64,000 bases of DNA from Terrisporobacter mayombei (GTDB taxonomy: Bacteria; Bacillota; Clostridia; Peptostreptococcales; Peptostreptococcaceae). Position numbers and translations under genes: made by a program. The notes beneath the pieces are model-generated. The model ran no database searches, was not told where the DNA came from, and was given only the letters and a program-made list of their open reading frames with translations. This document shows positions 17,933 through 27,203 of this stretch, one piece after another; position 1 is the first letter of the stretch; every line of letters begins with the position of its first letter. Location of the stretch: positions 558,001 through 622,000 of the forward strand of contig NZ_JAHZMP010000001.1 in NCBI RefSeq assembly GCF_020748465.1, in the 5' to 3' direction.

Positions 17933-18934
17933 TTAATTGAAATATACACTTGTTGCTTGAATATTTACTTTATATTCATTTTCTAAATCTTTATTTATAG
18001 TTTTTCTTAATTCTTTTAGGTCATAATCTTTTTCATTATCAAAATCTCTTTGTAAAAATTTATTTAAATCAATATTTTCATAAGCTTTTACGTCAAATTT
18101 GAATTTATATCTATCAAGAGGAAGATTTAGATTAACCTCTGACTTATATCCATCTATACTAAGATTTTTACTTATTGGTAAATTTGACTCTATATTAATA
18201 TTATTATTATCTAAATTGTTACATTTTATAGTAACTTTATTAGGTAGATACTTTTCAATATCCTCTAAGTTATATTTATCACTTTCTATATAAACATCAC
18301 CACTATAAATATTTACTTCTTTTATGCCTAATATTTCTCCAAGTTGAAGTGATACATAATTTTGTGAGCTTATACTTAATTTATTTAAATTTTTAACTTC
18401 ATTAGGTAGTGATAAAGATCCACTATATGTGTCAAAGGAAAATTCATTTAAAAATATATCATTTTCTATAATTAATGCTCCACTTTTACTTGTAACTTTT
18501 AAATTCACATCTTTGGGAACGTATATCATTATCATGTTCGTATGGTTAGAAAATACATTTTCTAGAAGCTTAGAAGTAAAATCATCTATGCTTTTAATTT
18601 TATTCATAGATAAATTTTTATCCACTTCTTTAACTGATAGTGTTTTATCATTATCTCTAACCTGTACATCCATATTTTCATAAAGCCCTCTAGATTTAAC
18701 TACTACCTTATCTGTATTACTTTTCACAATTTTTGTATTAACATAATTAGTGTTTATATTTAACTCATCTACATCTATACTTTTTTCATATATTGTATTT
18801 TCCATATTCACTTGTTCATCAAAATCTTGTAATTTATTTATAAAATAAGGCATAGAGAAAAAACCTGACCAAACAGTTCCAATTAATCCTACTATAATTA
18901 AAACTATGGCAAATATTGATAGTTTTTTATTCAT
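17933..18934 (-). CDS. DUF4097-type beta-strand repeat protein, membrane anchored
   Basis: 333 aa; N-terminal membrane segment (residues about 6-26), then a long region of short alternating beta strands with Asn/Asp/Ser turns (for example LKVTSKSGALIIENDI and SLSLPNEVKNLNKLSISS) typical of the DUF4097 putative-adhesin fold. It starts 8 nt inside the end of the HAAS gene (ATG at 18934, SD AAAGGAGG), so the two are translationally coupled. The family regularly follows PadR and HAAS genes and is thought to act in envelope-stress signalling; substrate or ligand unknown. Confidence 0.8.
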   Translation of the reverse strand: MNKKLSIFAIVLIIVGLIGTVWSGFFSMPYFINKLQDFDEQVNMENTIYEKSIDVDELNINTNYVNTKIVKSNTDKVVVKSRGLYENMDVQVRDNDKTLSVKEVDKNLSMNKIKSIDDFTSKLLENVFSNHTNMIMIYVPKDVNLKVTSKSGALIIENDIFLNEFSFDTYSGSLSLPNEVKNLNKLSISSQNYVSLQLGEILGIKEVNIYSGDVYIESDKYNLEDIEKYLPNKVTIKCNNLDNNNINIESNLPISKNLSIDGYKSEVNLNLPLDRYKFKFDVKAYENIDLNKFLQRDFDNEKDYDLKELRKTINKDLENEYKVNIQATSVYFN

Positions 18935-19649
18935 TATCTCTGCCTCCTTTATCTTCTTCCATATTTATATTTCCTTTTGACTCATTTGCATTGATATATA
19001 TTTTTCTTGTTTTAATCCAGTGGTTATATGTTTTATAAGTTTTCTTCATATATTTAACTATAAATATGAATATTTGCCATGCAAGAATTTGAAATCCTAT
19101 AAAGGCAATTGACAAAAAAATAAAGAAAAATGCTATTTGTGGTGCAGACCAAGAAAAACTAATCATTAGTGGTATTGCTATAAAAAAAGTAATTAAAGAT
19201 AAAGATAACATGCCTGCTATAAATGCCATAAAACATACAACCATAAAAGCAGGTACAATTAATACTAAAGATAACAAAGTCAAAATTACTCTCACACCTT
19301 TATTTGATAATGAATTATTATTATTTAAACTGGGTGTTAACTTTTCATCTAAAAAATCTTTAAATTTAAAACAATATTCTTTCATTTTTCTTTTATATTT
19401 AATAAATATATCTTCTATTTTATCTTTTTTATTAATTTTACTTTCATCATCTTTGGTTTGATTAGTTAAGTCTCTAACTATTAATTTGGGTGAACCAAGA
19501 GCTGCAATAGTCTCCAAATCACTTTTTCCTTCTATTTCGCCATTTACAAAATACTCTTCATAGTCTCTTATTATGTCATTAATTTCATCTTCTGAAAAAT
19601 CTTTTTTTAAATAATCTCTTAAAATATCTAAAAACTCTTTTCTATTCAC
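18927..19649 (-). CDS. HAAS/DUF1700-domain membrane protein
   Basis: About 240 aa. The N-terminal HAAS domain (residues about 2-65) contains FLDILRDYLKKDFSEDEINDIIRDYEEYF and AALGSPKLIVRDL; it is followed by a charged linker and three or four transmembrane helices (about 105-200), then a basic tail. I place the start at GTG 19649, 8 nt after GGAGG and overlapping the padR stop by 8 nt; the frame is open to an ATG at 19670 that lies upstream of the SD. HAAS domains are cytoplasmic partners of the upstream PadR regulators in this operon type. Confidence 0.82.
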   Translation of the reverse strand: MNRKEFLDILRDYLKKDFSEDEINDIIRDYEEYFVNGEIEGKSDLETIAALGSPKLIVRDLTNQTKDDESKINKKDKIEDIFIKYKRKMKEYCFKFKDFLDEKLTPSLNNNNSLSNKGVRVILTLLSLVLIVPAFMVVCFMAFIAGMLSLSLITFFIAIPLMISFSWSAPQIAFFFIFLSIAFIGFQILAWQIFIFIVKYMKKTYKTYNHWIKTRKIYINANESKGNINMEEDKGGRDNE

Positions 19650-19971
19650 AGTCTGTACCTCCTTCATCATTCAAAATCAAACTTACTGCACTTACAAAAT
19701 CATTCCATTCATTAATCATTTTATTTAAATAATCTTTTCCAGTAGTTGTTATTTTGTAATATTTCCTAGCTGGGCCCTCATTTGATTCTAGTATATATGC
19801 CTCAAAAAACTCATCTTTTGTTAATCTTCTTAATATAGGATATATAGTCCCTTCATTAACATTAATAACTTTTGATATATTTTGCACTATTTCATATCCA
19901 TACATATCCTTCTTACTTATTAGAGCTAGGACACATATTTCCAGTACACCTTTTCTAAACTGGGTATTCAT
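19642..19971 (-). CDS. PadR-family transcriptional regulator
   Basis: 109 aa with the PadR winged helix (residues about 4-80): RKGVLEICVLALISKKDMYGYEIV, then EGTIYPILRRL and the beta-wing GPARKYYKITTTGKDYL. It is the first gene of a three-gene operon with a HAAS and a DUF4097 gene, an arrangement in which PadR represses its own operon. Repeated TACTGTGTA motifs upstream (20023-20086) are candidate operators. Confidence 0.9.
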   Translation of the reverse strand: MNTQFRKGVLEICVLALISKKDMYGYEIVQNISKVINVNEGTIYPILRRLTKDEFFEAYILESNEGPARKYYKITTTGKDYLNKMINEWNDFVSAVSLILNDEGGTDCE

Positions 19972-20022
19972 ATGTCTTCTCCTTTCAATTTTTTACAAAT
20001 AAATTATTAACTATAACGCAGC

Positions 20023-20086
20023 TACTGTGTATAAAACAATACTATGTTAAACTTATTATTTGTTAATATTAGCATAGTACTGTGTA
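20023..20086. promoter_or_regulatory. Candidate PadR operator region
   Basis: TACTGTGTA occurs at 20023-20031 and again at 20078-20086; between them ACTATG (20041-20046) and CATAGT (20073-20078) form an inverted pair. Paired short motifs just upstream of padR fit autorepression. Confidence 0.4.
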
Positions 20087-20119
20087 AAGCACAATAGATG
20101 TTTTATTAAGATTTACTTA

Positions 20120-20154
20120 CAAAAAAATTACAAGTTATTTCACTTGTAATTTTA
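20120..20154 (-). terminator. Terminator of the yjiH-like gene
   Basis: Stem AAAATTACAAG / CTTGTAATTTT followed on the minus strand by T7. Confidence 0.8.
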
Positions 20155-20165
20155 ATCTTATTAAG

Positions 20166-21500
20166 TTAAAGTACATATCCTAAATAAAAATTATATGAAA
20201 CAAAGAAAATAAAGAGCATTATTAAGAATCTTTCAATTGCTACTAAAAATAGTTCAACAATATTTAAATCAATTATTGATGTTTTAATAAAAGGTATTAA
20301 AAAACTCACACTTATACATTGAAGACTTATAAATAACCCTATCATTATCCTGCTTAAATAATAAGTGTTATTATTTATGAATTTTATCGCCAAAATGTTA
20401 TTAAAAAAGTTTAAATTAACTATTTTAGATATTAATACACTGTTTGGAACATTGAGTTTTGTAATGATAATACAAATAAAGTTGTTTATTATACCCATTA
20501 CAAAGGTTATATTATACACAATATTTCCTATAAAAAAAATAATTATAATTATAGGAATTAGGTCCATCAATATATATATTACATCATTTAAATATGCCAA
20601 AGATAAACTAATAAATTTTTTATTGGTTTTATTTTCATAATATTTTTTAACTGCTATATTTAGCTTATGCTTTTTACAATTAACATTTTTATGACCAGAT
20701 TTAAAATAATAGCTTTGTTTTTTCTTCTTTAAAGGATAAAGCCTACTTATGATAACATTGCATATAACTAAAACTATCATTTCAATGATTAAAAATTTAC
20801 CCATATTTATATCTATCTTGTTGCATAAATCACTAGTTAAACTTAATGATAAAACTGAGAAGTTTAAAATTGTAATCACACACTCTCTTTCTCGAAGTTT
20901 TCCAGCCTTATAAAGGCTATACGTGACAAAAGCCCCACATACATTATCTACTAAGAAATACACTAAAAAATTTAAAAATACCTTTCCACTTACTCTAAAT
21001 AGTTTCTTCATAATTTTATGAGTAAAAGCTTCTGTAATTTCAACTAATCCATAATCTAATAAAAGCGGCATAAATAAAGATGCAATAGGAAGAACGATAC
21101 TTAAATTTAATATTAAATCTTTTAAAATAAATATAAAACTGTCGTCTATAAAAAAAATTTTGCCTTTTCCAACTGATATAAAAACAAGTATTATTAGACT
21201 AAATATTTTTGTAAATACTAAAAATTTGTTTATGCTTGATTTGTTTACATTTATTATATTTTTCAAAATAGATAATGAAATAAAAAACAGAATGCTTATA
21301 TTTATAAATATGGATGCTTTATTCTCTAAAAAATAAGACATATGATATAATAATGTTTGAGTTTGGTTATTAATTTTTATAGGTATGAAAAAAATAATTA
21401 TGCCTATTAGTGAAAATACATATATTTTTATTTTTTTTAATAAATCTTTACCATTACGCGAGTTATTTTTATTATAACTACCATGCTTAATATCTTCCAT
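20166..21500 (-). CDS. YjiH-like membrane protein (Gate domain)
   Basis: 444 aa, about ten transmembrane helices. The N-terminal SLIGIIIFFIPIKIN segment, the central DYGLVEITEAFTHKIMKKLFRVSG stretch and NVCGAFVTYSLYKAGKLRERE match the YjiH family, whose members carry a nucleoside-recognition-like Gate domain. Transport substrate is not known for the family. A basic, less conserved loop (about residues 255-300, KKKKQSYYFKSGHKNVNCKK) separates the two halves. SD AGAGGTGA before ATG. Monocistronic. Confidence 0.7.
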   Translation of the reverse strand: MEDIKHGSYNKNNSRNGKDLLKKIKIYVFSLIGIIIFFIPIKINNQTQTLLYHMSYFLENKASIFINISILFFISLSILKNIINVNKSSINKFLVFTKIFSLIILVFISVGKGKIFFIDDSFIFILKDLILNLSIVLPIASLFMPLLLDYGLVEITEAFTHKIMKKLFRVSGKVFLNFLVYFLVDNVCGAFVTYSLYKAGKLRERECVITILNFSVLSLSLTSDLCNKIDINMGKFLIIEMIVLVICNVIISRLYPLKKKKQSYYFKSGHKNVNCKKHKLNIAVKKYYENKTNKKFISLSLAYLNDVIYILMDLIPIIIIIFFIGNIVYNITFVMGIINNFICIIITKLNVPNSVLISKIVNLNFFNNILAIKFINNNTYYLSRIMIGLFISLQCISVSFLIPFIKTSIIDLNIVELFLVAIERFLIMLFIFFVSYNFYLGYVL

Positions 21501-21645
21501 AATTTCACCTCTTTTTCTATGTTTTACATAAGAGGTTAACTTTCCTTTATAATTTTAAAATTTATTATCAAAATCATTGTCATTGATTATAATTAAATAC
21601 AAAGGTATAATACTATAAAAGAAACTTTCTTTTCGAGGTGATATT

Positions 21646-22761
21646 TTGAATGAAACAGAGAATAAAAAAACTATACTAATATTAACAGCTCAGTTTGGTG
21701 CTGGTCATATTAGTGCAGCAAAGGCTATAAAAGAATATATTCAAGAAGAAGATGATAATATAAATATTTTAATAGAAAATTTTATTAGTGCAAGCGTTCC
21801 TCGTATAAATAAACCTATGGTAAAAATGTACGAAAGCAATACTAAGTATGTTCCTGGACTATATAATTATTACTATTATATAAAAAAATCTTTTGATGCT
21901 AAATACGATATATCTTATAAAATATATATGCCAAAACTTGCTGAATACATAAAAAGCATTGATCCAGATTTAATTATTTCAACATTTCCATGTGCCGCAG
22001 CATGTGTAAATGATTTTAACTCAAAACATCCACACAAAAAAATACCGTCTATAACTGTAATAACTGATGTAGTAGATAGCTTAGAATGGATATTTAAAAC
22101 AACGGATATGTATTTTGTGCCATCCTATGAAATAAAAAATAGATATGTACAAAAAGGCTTAGATCCTAGTATCTTTAGAGTTACAGGTGTTCCTGTAAGT
22201 AAAAACTTCATTTGCGATAAAAAAATGCGTAGTGATAAAGTTAGACTACTTCTTATAGGTGGCGGTCGAGGTTTATTTGATTTTGATGAAAGTTTTATGC
22301 ACTGGCTTGATGATTACTTAAATGAATATAACGATGTACTAGATGTAACTATAGTCACTGGTAGCAATAAAAAACTATACGATACCTTAACTATAAAAAA
22401 ACCTCTTCAAAATATTGATGTAAGAGGATTTGTTACTAACATGCCTGACTTATTAAAGAATTACGATTTAATGTTAACTAAATCTGGTGGCGCAACATTA
22501 TTTGAGGCAATTAGCTCAAATACTCCAGTAATAGTAAAAAATCCAAAAGTTGGTCAGGAAATAGAAAATGCTAAATTTATCAGAGATAAGGGAATAGGTA
22601 TTTTATATGATAACGATGAAGATTTAAAAGATTTAATAAAAGATTTATTAAACAATAAATTGGATTCAAGAGTTGAATTTATGGATGAAAATATTACTTA
22701 TTTCAAAAAAAGCATACATCCTGATAAAATAAGTGATTATGTTTTTGAACTTCTTAAATAA
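21646..22761 (+). CDS. MGDG-synthase-family glycosyltransferase (UgtP/MurG-like)
   Basis: 371 aa GT28-type enzyme. The N-terminal TAQFGAGHISAAKAIKEYI is the MGDG-synthase signature (acceptor domain). The C-terminal half has RLLLIGGGRGLFD and the donor-binding LTKSGGATLFEAISSNTPVIV. Relatives transfer glucose or galactose from UDP-sugar to diacylglycerol at the inner membrane face, making glycolipids or lipoteichoic-acid anchors; that is family inference. Start TTG at 21646 with SD GAGGTGA. Single-gene unit. Confidence 0.85.
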   Translation: MNETENKKTILILTAQFGAGHISAAKAIKEYIQEEDDNINILIENFISASVPRINKPMVKMYESNTKYVPGLYNYYYYIKKSFDAKYDISYKIYMPKLAEYIKSIDPDLIISTFPCAAACVNDFNSKHPHKKIPSITVITDVVDSLEWIFKTTDMYFVPSYEIKNRYVQKGLDPSIFRVTGVPVSKNFICDKKMRSDKVRLLLIGGGRGLFDFDESFMHWLDDYLNEYNDVLDVTIVTGSNKKLYDTLTIKKPLQNIDVRGFVTNMPDLLKNYDLMLTKSGGATLFEAISSNTPVIVKNPKVGQEIENAKFIRDKGIGILYDNDEDLKDLIKDLLNNKLDSRVEFMDENITYFKKSIHPDKISDYVFELLK

Positions 22762-22762
22762 C

Positions 22763-22800
22763 AAAAAAATCATGTTTGCATATTCAAACATGATTTTTTA
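22763..22800. terminator. Bidirectional terminator
   Basis: Stem AAAAAATCATGTTT / AAACATGATTTTTT. Confidence 0.85.
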
Positions 22801-22816
22801 ATGCTTTTATAAACAA

Positions 22817-23491
22817 CTATTTAAAGGAATTAAAATTAATTACCTTTCCTTTTGTATTATCTTCATTACTTATTCCCTTATTATTTTTATTAATATTCAG
22901 CTTTTTAGATTCACAAACAACTTTTATAATCTTATAAATAATAAATACCGTAAATATTACACCTGCGCAATTTGTTATAAAGTTTAAATATGAATTGCTT
23001 CCCCCTCTATAAATTAGAATATTAATAATTCTTAAAAGTGATACTAATATTAAATTTGTTTCTATCATTGAACATATTTTATTAACTTCAACTAACATTG
23101 ACTTTTTCTTTAATAACCTAATCATTGCCAAACTATTTCTATTTAAAGATTTTAATATATCCTTTAGTACTATTATACTAATATCTTTATTAAATACCTT
23201 TAGTCCTGGGATTATTAGCGCTAAAGATAAAAAGATACACGTATTATAAAAATATACATCATCTAGATCTGGATTTTTACTTGATAGAAAATAAGCAATT
23301 ATTATAAAAAATATAACTAAACCAGTAAAATTCACTCTAATCTCTTTAATTCTAGTGTAAACTGAATAAACTATTGCAATAGCACACGAAACTTGAAAGG
23401 CAACTACTATGTTACTTATAAGAGTAGCATTAAAAAGTAATACAGGAACTACAATATATGCTAATATATCCTTTAACAACCTAGACTTCAT
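22817..23491 (-). CDS. Membrane protein of unknown function
   Basis: 224 aa with about six hydrophobic helices in two blocks (residues 10-110 and 140-190) and a charged, Asn/Lys-rich C-terminal tail. The helix pattern is reminiscent of VC0807-type small integral membrane proteins, but I cannot support a family assignment. A CCCTCCCCC run upstream gives a G-rich SD. It converges on the glycosyltransferase terminator. Confidence 0.6.
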   Translation of the reverse strand: MKSRLLKDILAYIVVPVLLFNATLISNIVVAFQVSCAIAIVYSVYTRIKEIRVNFTGLVIFFIIIAYFLSSKNPDLDDVYFYNTCIFLSLALIIPGLKVFNKDISIIVLKDILKSLNRNSLAMIRLLKKKSMLVEVNKICSMIETNLILVSLLRIINILIYRGGSNSYLNFITNCAGVIFTVFIIYKIIKVVCESKKLNINKNNKGISNEDNTKGKVINFNSFK

Positions 23492-23652
23492 ACAACCCCT
23501 CCCCCATTCCTTCTGTAAGCCATTATTTTTATACTAAATTATATTAATATTACTTTCTATACATTAATAAATAAATCCTTTTTATTACACCATAAAATTT
23601 TCATTTTATACTAAATATTCTAAATTGTTTTAAAATTACAATAATTAACAAT

Positions 23653-23685
23653 AAAAAAAGCAAAGACTTAATCTCTGCTTTTTTA
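23653..23685 (-). terminator. Terminator of the M23 peptidase gene
   Basis: Minus strand stem AAAGCAGAGA / TCTTTGCTTT with one mismatch, followed by T7. Confidence 0.75.
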
Positions 23686-23686
23686 T

Positions 23687-24457
23687 TTATATATCATTGC
23701 TTATTCCATATAGTGGATTTATTCTCTCTTCATTAATTCTAACTTCAAAGTGAACATGATTTCCCGTTGAATTTCCTGTTGATCCTACCTTAGCAATAAC
23801 TTGTCCTTTTTTAACTATTTGACCCACTTTTACTACTACACTATTATTGTGAGCATACAATGTTTTTTTATTATCAAAATGTTTTATTTCTACTACATTC
23901 CCATATCCACTTTTATAACCTGCAAAACTCACAATTCCATCATCACTTGCAAGAACAGACGTATTTTTTGGTGCAGGAATATCAATACCATTGTGAAAAT
24001 TTATTTTTTTTGTTATTGGATGTATTCTATATCCATATCCAGAACTAATATACCTGTAATTTTCTAAGGGCCATTCTCCTTTTATGTAACTAGCATTACT
24101 ATTTTTCAGAACTTCTTCTTTTTCCTCTTTAATTTCTTTTATTAATAAACTTTCACTATTTTCACAACTTATTAATTGTCTCTCAAAAAACATTTTAAAA
24201 AATTTAATTTGACTATATTTCAAAATATCTATATTAATTTTTTTTCCTAATAAACTACTTTCTATATATTGATTTTCATTTTTTAATATACAGTCCAAAT
24301 CTTTTATTCTATTATTTAGATCTTCTTCTTGTTTTGTTATTGATATTAATATATCTATGTTATTACTTTGGCCATAGGAAATATTACTTTGAAAGCTAAA
24401 CATTAAGCTTATAAATAAAAGAGTATTAATAGCTAATACCTTTAAATATTTATTCAT
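23687..24457 (-). CDS. Secreted M23 (LytM-type) peptidoglycan endopeptidase
   Basis: 256 aa from the ATG at 24457 (SD AAAGGAGG, 8 nt upstream); the frame is open to 24532 but without an SD. Signal peptide at residues 4-29, ending near SYGQS. A helical segment (about 30-115) precedes the M23 domain (about 130-250): YGYRIHPI, the zinc ligands in FHNGIDIPA (His and Asp) and the HVHFEVRIN motif (HxH), followed by NPLYGI. It should cleave peptide cross-bridges in the cell wall outside the membrane. Monocistronic. Confidence 0.88.
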   Translation of the reverse strand: MNKYLKVLAINTLLFISLMFSFQSNISYGQSNNIDILISITKQEEDLNNRIKDLDCILKNENQYIESSLLGKKINIDILKYSQIKFFKMFFERQLISCENSESLLIKEIKEEKEEVLKNSNASYIKGEWPLENYRYISSGYGYRIHPITKKINFHNGIDIPAPKNTSVLASDDGIVSFAGYKSGYGNVVEIKHFDNKKTLYAHNNSVVVKVGQIVKKGQVIAKVGSTGNSTGNHVHFEVRINEERINPLYGISNDI

Positions 24458-24574
24458 TTTATTCCTCCTTTTCCTATAAACATTATTATTGACCAAGTTT
24501 AATTTTTTTATAATTCTATCTATAATTTTCATTTAAATTAAATAAAATATATTAAGGGCAAAGGGGGAATTTTT

Positions 24575-24943
24575 ATGGATATAAATTTTAAGGATTATTT
24601 ATCTCTAAGTATTTTTGTATTTTCATTTTTATATTGCTTACTTTACATACTTAGAGACTGCTACTTTGCAACACAAAATTTCCAAATGAAAAAATATATA
24701 AATAAAGTATTGCCTTTTTTTACAAAATATAATGGATTCTTTCTTATACTCACATTTATATTTTTAATTTTCAATCTTTATAATGCATATATTACAAAAT
24801 TATTATTCTATATAATTGTAATGACTATTATTTTAAGTCTCATATTTATTTATATACCAATAAAAAAACTTACATCTACAAAATATTTGAGATTTTTATC
24901 TTATATTTTATTTATAGGTGTATTATTGATACCTCTAATATAG
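24575..24943 (+). CDS. Small polytopic membrane protein, unknown
   Basis: 122 aa, SD AAAGGGGG then ATG. Four predicted transmembrane helices (about residues 11-27, 47-67, 70-92 and 101-121). No recognisable motif. Divergent from the M23 peptidase gene and followed by a strong terminator. Confidence 0.6.
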   Translation: MDINFKDYLSLSIFVFSFLYCLLYILRDCYFATQNFQMKKYINKVLPFFTKYNGFFLILTFIFLIFNLYNAYITKLLFYIIVMTIILSLIFIYIPIKKLTSTKYLRFLSYILFIGVLLIPLI

Positions 24944-24955
24944 TTTTCTAATAAA

Positions 24956-24994
24956 TAAAAAATACTGTGGACTTTTAATCCACAGTATTTTTTA
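24956..24994. terminator. Bidirectional terminator
   Basis: Stem AAAATACTGTGGA / TCCACAGTATTTT; serves the + gene ending at 24943 and the glutamine synthetase gene on the minus strand. Confidence 0.9.
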
Positions 24995-25011
24995 TAGTAG
25001 AGATATTTATA

Positions 25012-26919
25012 TTAAAATATATTTTTTGCATAATCTACATATAAAGATTGAAGTATTTTCATATCATAGCTAAGCTCTTTTTGAAGATTTGACACCGTTT
25101 CATAATCTTTATTTTCTAAAGCTTCTATAATATTTGTAAATAGACATTTACTTGTTAAGGTATCTTTCATTACTTTTGTTTTTAACTCTGTAATTGCATT
25201 CCAATTTACTTCATCTAAAGCATCCATATTTTCTTTTGTATGTAATTTTACATAACTTCTTAATCTATCCATATGATCATGAATAATTCTAAATCTTAAT
25301 TCTTTTTTCCATTTATCAATGGCACCTGTTCTAAAAGAGTTAATTATACTGTCACTAAACACATTTCCATTTTTTAATGATTTAAGTCTTTCTTCATATT
25401 TTTTAAAGTTTTGCATATTTTCATATACTGTCGCAGGTGGCTCACCAAATCTTATTCTTCTTTCTTCTTCATTGTAATGTTCAAACACATCATTTTCATC
25501 TCTATACACTCTATTTTTATCTAAGTAGAAACTTTCTTGTCCTAGGTCCTTAGATATTTCTTTTTCTAATGCTTTAGTTGTTAAATTACTTTTTGCAGTG
25601 GCTATAATTCCATCTAACATAGTTTGATAGCAACCTGCTATAACTAAATAAGCATTAGAAAGAGGATTCGGTGATCTAAGCTCAAACCTTAAAGTTTTAG
25701 GATTTTTTGCATCTCTCACAAGTCCAACAAGAACTGATCTATTTCTTGATGGCATTTCATAAGTATGACCAAGAGATGTTACTATACAAACAGGTGCTTC
25801 AAAACCTGGCACTAATCTTTCAAATCCGTCATTTGTACAAGTTGCTATTGGATTTAAAACTTCATAGTTATGAAGTAATCCCATTAAAGCTCCATATCCT
25901 ATTTCATTTAAGTAGTCTTCTTTCATATTTTTTGGAGCAAATAAGTTTTGGATTTTTCCATTTTTTAACTTTACACTTGCACCAATATGAGCATGACCTC
26001 CACTACCTGCTACACCATATATAGGTTTAGCCTTAAAAGTTACTTCTAGTCCGTTCATTGTAAATATATCTTCTATTACTTCTCTTACTATTAATTGATT
26101 GTCTGCCGCTCTAAGTGGTGAATCAAACTTCCAAGACACTTCTAATTGTTCCATCGCATGATTTGTTTTACCTTCTATACTTATAGAACTTTGTATTCCT
26201 CCAACTTCTTTATGAGCCATTTCTGGACTTATTCCTAAGTTTTGTAATTTAATTAATGATTTTTCTAGGCAAGTTCTTATTATTCCATGAGTTCTTTTCC
26301 AATATTGCTCTTTTAAACTTTGAGATACCGCTAATTTTTCTAAATCTGCCTTGTCTTCTGGTGTATTCACCCAAAATTCCAATTCCGTAGCTGCTGTCAA
26401 AAGTATATCTTCTATATCATCTACACTTTCTATTCCTATGTTATTTATTAAATGCGGATATTCCTTAAATAAATCAAGCAAAGATTTTTTAAAATGTCTT
26501 TCAGCTTTTTGTAATATGCCTCTCGAACAAACTTTCTTATTATCATGAATTAAAAATGCTGGAATTTTCAGTGTTCCTATTGGTAAATTAGTGTTTTCAT
26601 CTATATGTTCTAAATTATAATCAACATACCATTTTGAGTTAATATCCGGCATTAAATCTACCTTTGCATTATTTAACGTTGCTATATCATATAATTCAAC
26701 AGAGGATCCATCTGTTTGTATTGCTGATTTTAAAAATCCTTCAACATCTTCTAAGAAAAACTCTATAGGAATTTTCTCGTCTGTTGCGTTTCCTCCTAAA
26801 TCTACTCCAACTAAAGATACAAATCTTATATTTTTATGTCTTGACATTAACTCTTTAAATTCTTCGTCATTATAATTATTTTTATTAACATAGTATAGCA
26901 TGTCATTAAAGTTTTTCAT
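25012..26919 (-). CDS. glnA: Glutamine synthetase (long form with C-terminal extension)
   Basis: 635 aa; makes glutamine from glutamate, ammonia and ATP. The catalytic barrel shows the beta-grasp DGSS, TELEFWV (about 178-184), the ATP/metal loop GSGGHAHIGAS (about 305-315), NDGFERLVPGFEAPV, PSRNRS and RFELRSPNP. It is about 190 residues longer than ordinary GSI: the extra part is a mostly helical C-terminus after about residue 470. This long type is found in Clostridia. The conserved GSI adenylylation Tyr motif is not apparent. SD TTGGAGGG before ATG. Its 284-nt upstream region is very AT-rich and I see no TnrA-type site with confidence. Confidence 0.85.
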   Translation of the reverse strand: MKNFNDMLYYVNKNNYNDEEFKELMSRHKNIRFVSLVGVDLGGNATDEKIPIEFFLEDVEGFLKSAIQTDGSSVELYDIATLNNAKVDLMPDINSKWYVDYNLEHIDENTNLPIGTLKIPAFLIHDNKKVCSRGILQKAERHFKKSLLDLFKEYPHLINNIGIESVDDIEDILLTAATELEFWVNTPEDKADLEKLAVSQSLKEQYWKRTHGIIRTCLEKSLIKLQNLGISPEMAHKEVGGIQSSISIEGKTNHAMEQLEVSWKFDSPLRAADNQLIVREVIEDIFTMNGLEVTFKAKPIYGVAGSGGHAHIGASVKLKNGKIQNLFAPKNMKEDYLNEIGYGALMGLLHNYEVLNPIATCTNDGFERLVPGFEAPVCIVTSLGHTYEMPSRNRSVLVGLVRDAKNPKTLRFELRSPNPLSNAYLVIAGCYQTMLDGIIATAKSNLTTKALEKEISKDLGQESFYLDKNRVYRDENDVFEHYNEEERRIRFGEPPATVYENMQNFKKYEERLKSLKNGNVFSDSIINSFRTGAIDKWKKELRFRIIHDHMDRLRSYVKLHTKENMDALDEVNWNAITELKTKVMKDTLTSKCLFTNIIEALENKDYETVSNLQKELSYDMKILQSLYVDYAKNIF

Positions 26920-27203
26920 TTTTTATTCCCTCCAAATTTAGGTCAAATGTATTCCGTATCATTTTTTATTTCATCGCCGAAATAATTCGTAATTTCATTT
27001 ATTTTATTATAAACAATTTAATAATTCTTCGCAATATATTTTTTATTCATATTCATTATATAATTAATAATAATATAAATAATATAAAAAGTTTAACTTT
27101 TTATTAATAATAGGTTATACTTAAAAATAGATATTATAGTTTATTTTAATTTTATATTCTTTAATTATAGTATTACACAATTATTATTTAGGAGAAAGAT
27201 TTT

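Noticed and set aside
27040..27130. AT-rich repeated ATAATA/ATATAA motifs, considered as CRISPR or iterons
   Set aside because: No regular repeat-spacer spacing; low-complexity intergenic DNA.
26920..27203. Possible riboswitch or regulatory RNA upstream of glnA
   Set aside because: No conserved motif, helix set or terminator seen in this AT-rich leader.
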